The notes under the pieces are model-generated. The model worked only from the letters and a program-made list of their open reading frames with translations. It had not been told where the DNA came from and ran no database searches. Shown in pieces: positions 62,127-64,000 of a stretch of DNA of 64,000 nucleotides. Position 1 is the stretch's first letter; each line of letters starts with the position of its first letter. The translations under genes and the position numbers were made by a program. Source of the stretch: Brenneria sp. hezel4-2-4 (GTDB lineage Bacteria > Pseudomonadota > Gammaproteobacteria > Enterobacterales > Enterobacteriaceae); the NCBI RefSeq assembly GCF_013155275.1, contig NZ_JABJXS010000003.1:310001-374000 (forward strand). Reading direction: 5' to 3'.

Positions 62127-62902
62127 TGCACAGCCAGAAAGTCGTCGGCTGCGATCCCGCGCCCTTGCAGCCGTGGCTGGTATGTCTGCACGGTCTGTTG
62201 GGCAGCGCCGAAGACTGGCGGCCGATAGCGCCGTTTTTCACCCACTGGCCGTTGCTGCTGGTGGATTTGCCGGGGCATGGCGGATCGCGCGGCGTGACGC
62301 CCGGCGGTTTTGCGCAGATGAGTCAGGGGTTGAACGCCACCTTGCAGCGGCAAGGCATTGAGCGTTATTGGCTGCTGGGGTATTCGCTGGGCGGCCGCAT
62401 CGCCATGTATCATGCCTGTTGCGGACAGCATCATGGTCTGCAAGGGTTATTGGTCGAGGGAGGAAACCCGGGGCTGCCCGTGCGGTCATTACGCGAAGAG
62501 CGCGTCCTGCATGATGCGCGCTGGGCGCGGCGTTTTCGCCATGAACCGCTGGAAACCGTACTGCATGACTGGTATCAGCAGGCGGTTTTTGCTGATTTAA
62601 CCGCCGAACAGCGCGCCAGTCTCGTCTCCCTGCGCCGCCACAATCATGGCGCGGCGGTGGCGGATATGCTGGAGGCCACCTCGCTGGGGCGTCAGCCCTG
62701 GCTGGGAGAAAAACTCCGGCGGTTGGCGGTTCCTTTTGCTTATCTGTGCGGCGCCAGAGACGCTAAGTTTCAGGCGCTGGCGCAGCAGTATGCTTTGCCG
62801 CTGTTGAGCGTGGCGCAGGCCGGCCATAATGCGCATCAGGCCAATCCGGCGGCGTATGCCGCACGGATACTTTCTTTTATTTCGCATCCCGTTAAGGACT
62901 AA
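62126..62902 (+). CDS. menH: SHCHC synthase MenH (alpha/beta hydrolase fold)
   Basis: 258 residues. It eliminates pyruvate from SEPHCHC. Oxyanion motif [11 protein letters not shown] near residue 22, nucleophile Ser in [12 protein letters not shown] near 88, and catalytic His in AGHNAHQ near the C-terminus. It begins at the ATG that shares A with the menD stop. A frame starting six bases earlier exists but is not supported. Confidence 0.94.
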   Translation: MHSQKVVGCDPAPLQPWLVCLHGLLGSAEDWRPIAPFFTHWPLLLVDLPGHGGSRGVTPGGFAQMSQGLNATLQRQGIERYWLLGYSLGGRIAMYHACCGQHHGLQGLLVEGGNPGLPVRSLREERVLHDARWARRFRHEPLETVLHDWYQQAVFADLTAEQRASLVSLRRHNHGAAVADMLEATSLGRQPWLGEKLRRLAVPFAYLCGARDAKFQALAQQYALPLLSVAQAGHNAHQANPAAYAARILSFISHPVKD

Positions 62903-62907
62903 TTACT

Positions 62908-63765
62908 ATGCTCTATCCCAGTGAAGAACTGCTTTACGCCCCGGTGGAATGGCACGATTGCAGCGGTGATTTCGTCGATATTCTCTATCACAAATCCGCT
63001 GACGGCATCGCCAAAATCACCATTAATCGTCCTCAGGTGCGTAATGCTTTTCGCCCGCAAACGGTGAAAGAGATGATCCAGGCGCTGGATAATGCCCGTC
63101 ATGATGACGGCATCGGCGTGATTATTCTGACCGGCGCGGGCGATAAAGCTTTCTGCTCCGGCGGCGACCAGAAAGTCCGTGGCGACTACGGCGGCTATCA
63201 GGACGACAGCGGCGTGCATCATCTGAACGTGCTGGACTTCCAGCGCCAAATCCGCACCTGCCCGAAACCGGTGGTGGCGATGGTGGCGGGTTACTCCATC
63301 GGCGGCGGACATGTGCTGCATATGATGTGCGATCTGACGATCGCGGCGGAGAACGCCATTTTCGGTCAGACCGGCCCGCGCGTCGGATCCTTTGACGGCG
63401 GCTGGGGCGCGTCTTATATGGCGCGGATCGTCGGTCAGAAAAAGGCCCGCGAAATCTGGTTCCTGTGCCGCCAGTACGATGCCGCGCAAGCGCTGGATAT
63501 GGGGCTGGTCAACACCGTGGTGCCGCTGGCCGAGCTGGAAAAAGAGACCGTACGCTGGTGCCGAGAAATGTTGCAAAACAGTCCGATGGCCTTGCGTTGC
63601 CTGAAAGCGGCGTTGAATGCCGACTGCGACGGGCAGGCCGGTTTGCAGGAATTGGCGGGTAACGCCACCATGCTGTTCTATATGACTGACGAAGGGCAGG
63701 AGGGCCGTAATGCCTTTAATGAAAAACGTCAGCCCGATTTCAGTAAATTCAAACGGAATCCGTAA
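62908..63765 (+). CDS. menB: 1,4-dihydroxy-2-naphthoyl-CoA synthase MenB
   Basis: 285 residues, the E. coli length. Crotonase-fold enzyme that closes the naphthoquinol ring. The oxyanion-hole region is [20 protein letters not shown] (about 72-92), with [20 protein letters not shown] near 130 and the [13 protein letters not shown] loop near 155. It follows menH by five bases. It shares a base with the menC start (TAATG). Confidence 0.97.
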   Translation: MLYPSEELLYAPVEWHDCSGDFVDILYHKSADGIAKITINRPQVRNAFRPQTVKEMIQALDNARHDDGIGVIILTGAGDKAFCSGGDQKVRGDYGGYQDDSGVHHLNVLDFQRQIRTCPKPVVAMVAGYSIGGGHVLHMMCDLTIAAENAIFGQTGPRVGSFDGGWGASYMARIVGQKKAREIWFLCRQYDAAQALDMGLVNTVVPLAELEKETVRWCREMLQNSPMALRCLKAALNADCDGQAGLQELAGNATMLFYMTDEGQEGRNAFNEKRQPDFSKFKRNP

Positions 63766-64000
63766 TGCGTCAGGTTAACGTCTATCGCTACCGCGTGCCG
63801 ATGGAGGCCGGGGTGGTGTTGCGCAATCAGCGCCTGAAAACCCGCGACGGGCTGATCGTTTGTTTGCAGCAGGGCGAGCGGCAGGGCTGGGGCGAGATTG
63901 CGCCGCTGCCTGAGTTCAGCGTGGAAACGCTGGCGGAGGCCGAAGCGGCGACGCTTGCGCAGCTACGGCGCTGGGCGGCCGGCGACGAACTGGCGGATGA
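63765..64000 (+). CDS. menC: o-Succinylbenzoate synthase MenC (N-terminal part, cut by window end)
   Basis: The ATG at 63765 overlaps the menB stop. The first 78 residues ([19 protein letters not shown], then [19 protein letters not shown]) match the enolase-superfamily MenC N-terminus with the usual capping domain. The remainder lies beyond base 64000. Confidence 0.88.
   Translation, partial: MRQVNVYRYRVPMEAGVVLRNQRLKTRDGLIVCLQQGERQGWGEIAPLPEFSVETLAEAEAATLAQLRRWAAGDELAD

Overview
The window is ordinary chromosome of a gamma-proteobacterium of the order Enterobacterales. Protein lengths and sequences track Escherichia coli closely across acrAB, dnaX, htpG, adk, hemH, ushA, btsT, copA, nrdAB, gyrA, rcsCBD and menFDHBC. 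Several local arrangements (type-B ribosomal protein genes beside acrB, copA directly divergent from cueR, a biotin-dependent lactam/urea-type carboxylase cluster) suggest the soft-rot Pectobacteriaceae group (Pectobacterium, Dickeya, Brenneria and relatives). The genus cannot be proved from the sequence alone. No rRNA, tRNA, phage, insertion sequence or CRISPR array was seen.

Layout. 1-7.8 kb: end of tomB, the Zur-type rpmE2-rpmJ2 pair, the acrAB drug-efflux operon with divergent acrR and its palindromic operator, then rsmS, priC and ybaN. 8-17.4 kb: a replication/repair/chaperone block (apt, dnaX with a programmed frameshift site, ybaB-recR, heat-shock htpG), an inserted periplasmic acid phosphatase (agp), adk and hemH. 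17.4-21.3 kb: ybaL and ushA. 21.3-28.2 kb: a metabolic cluster (pxpA, biotin carrier, biotin carboxylase, pxpB, pxpC, NCS1 permease) with a divergent LysR regulator. 28.5-32 kb: btsT-yjiX-yjiA. 32-37.8 kb: ybaK, ybaP, copA/cueR, ybbJ-qmcA. 37.9-43.3 kb: an accessory island with an ABC importer, an amidase, a tandem hairpin repeat and an unusual MerR-type regulator fused to a degenerate cysteine-hydrolase domain. 43.3-51.2 kb: yfaE-nrdBA, ubiG and gyrA. 51.3-57.6 kb: the Rcs phosphorelay. 57.6-64 kb: an MFS transporter and the menaquinone genes menF-D-H-B-C (menC cut by the window end).

Relative to E. coli the window joins two distant map regions: acrAB-to-qmcA (about 10-11 min) and nrdAB-gyrA-rcs (about 50 min). 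The join falls in the 37.8-43.3 kb island. Genes found at these places in E. coli but absent here include mscK (between acrR and rsmS) and fsr (between ybaL and ushA).

The most interesting content is the island. A three-half-site inverted-repeat region precedes the ABC importer-amidase operon. The nearby regulator keeps an isochorismatase/N-carbamoylsarcosine-amidohydrolase-like fold but has Ser where the catalytic Cys should be and Arg where the Lys should be, so it may sense an amide ligand rather than hydrolyse one. The biotin-dependent variant of the PxpABC system at 21-27 kb is the second candidate for unexplored biochemistry.
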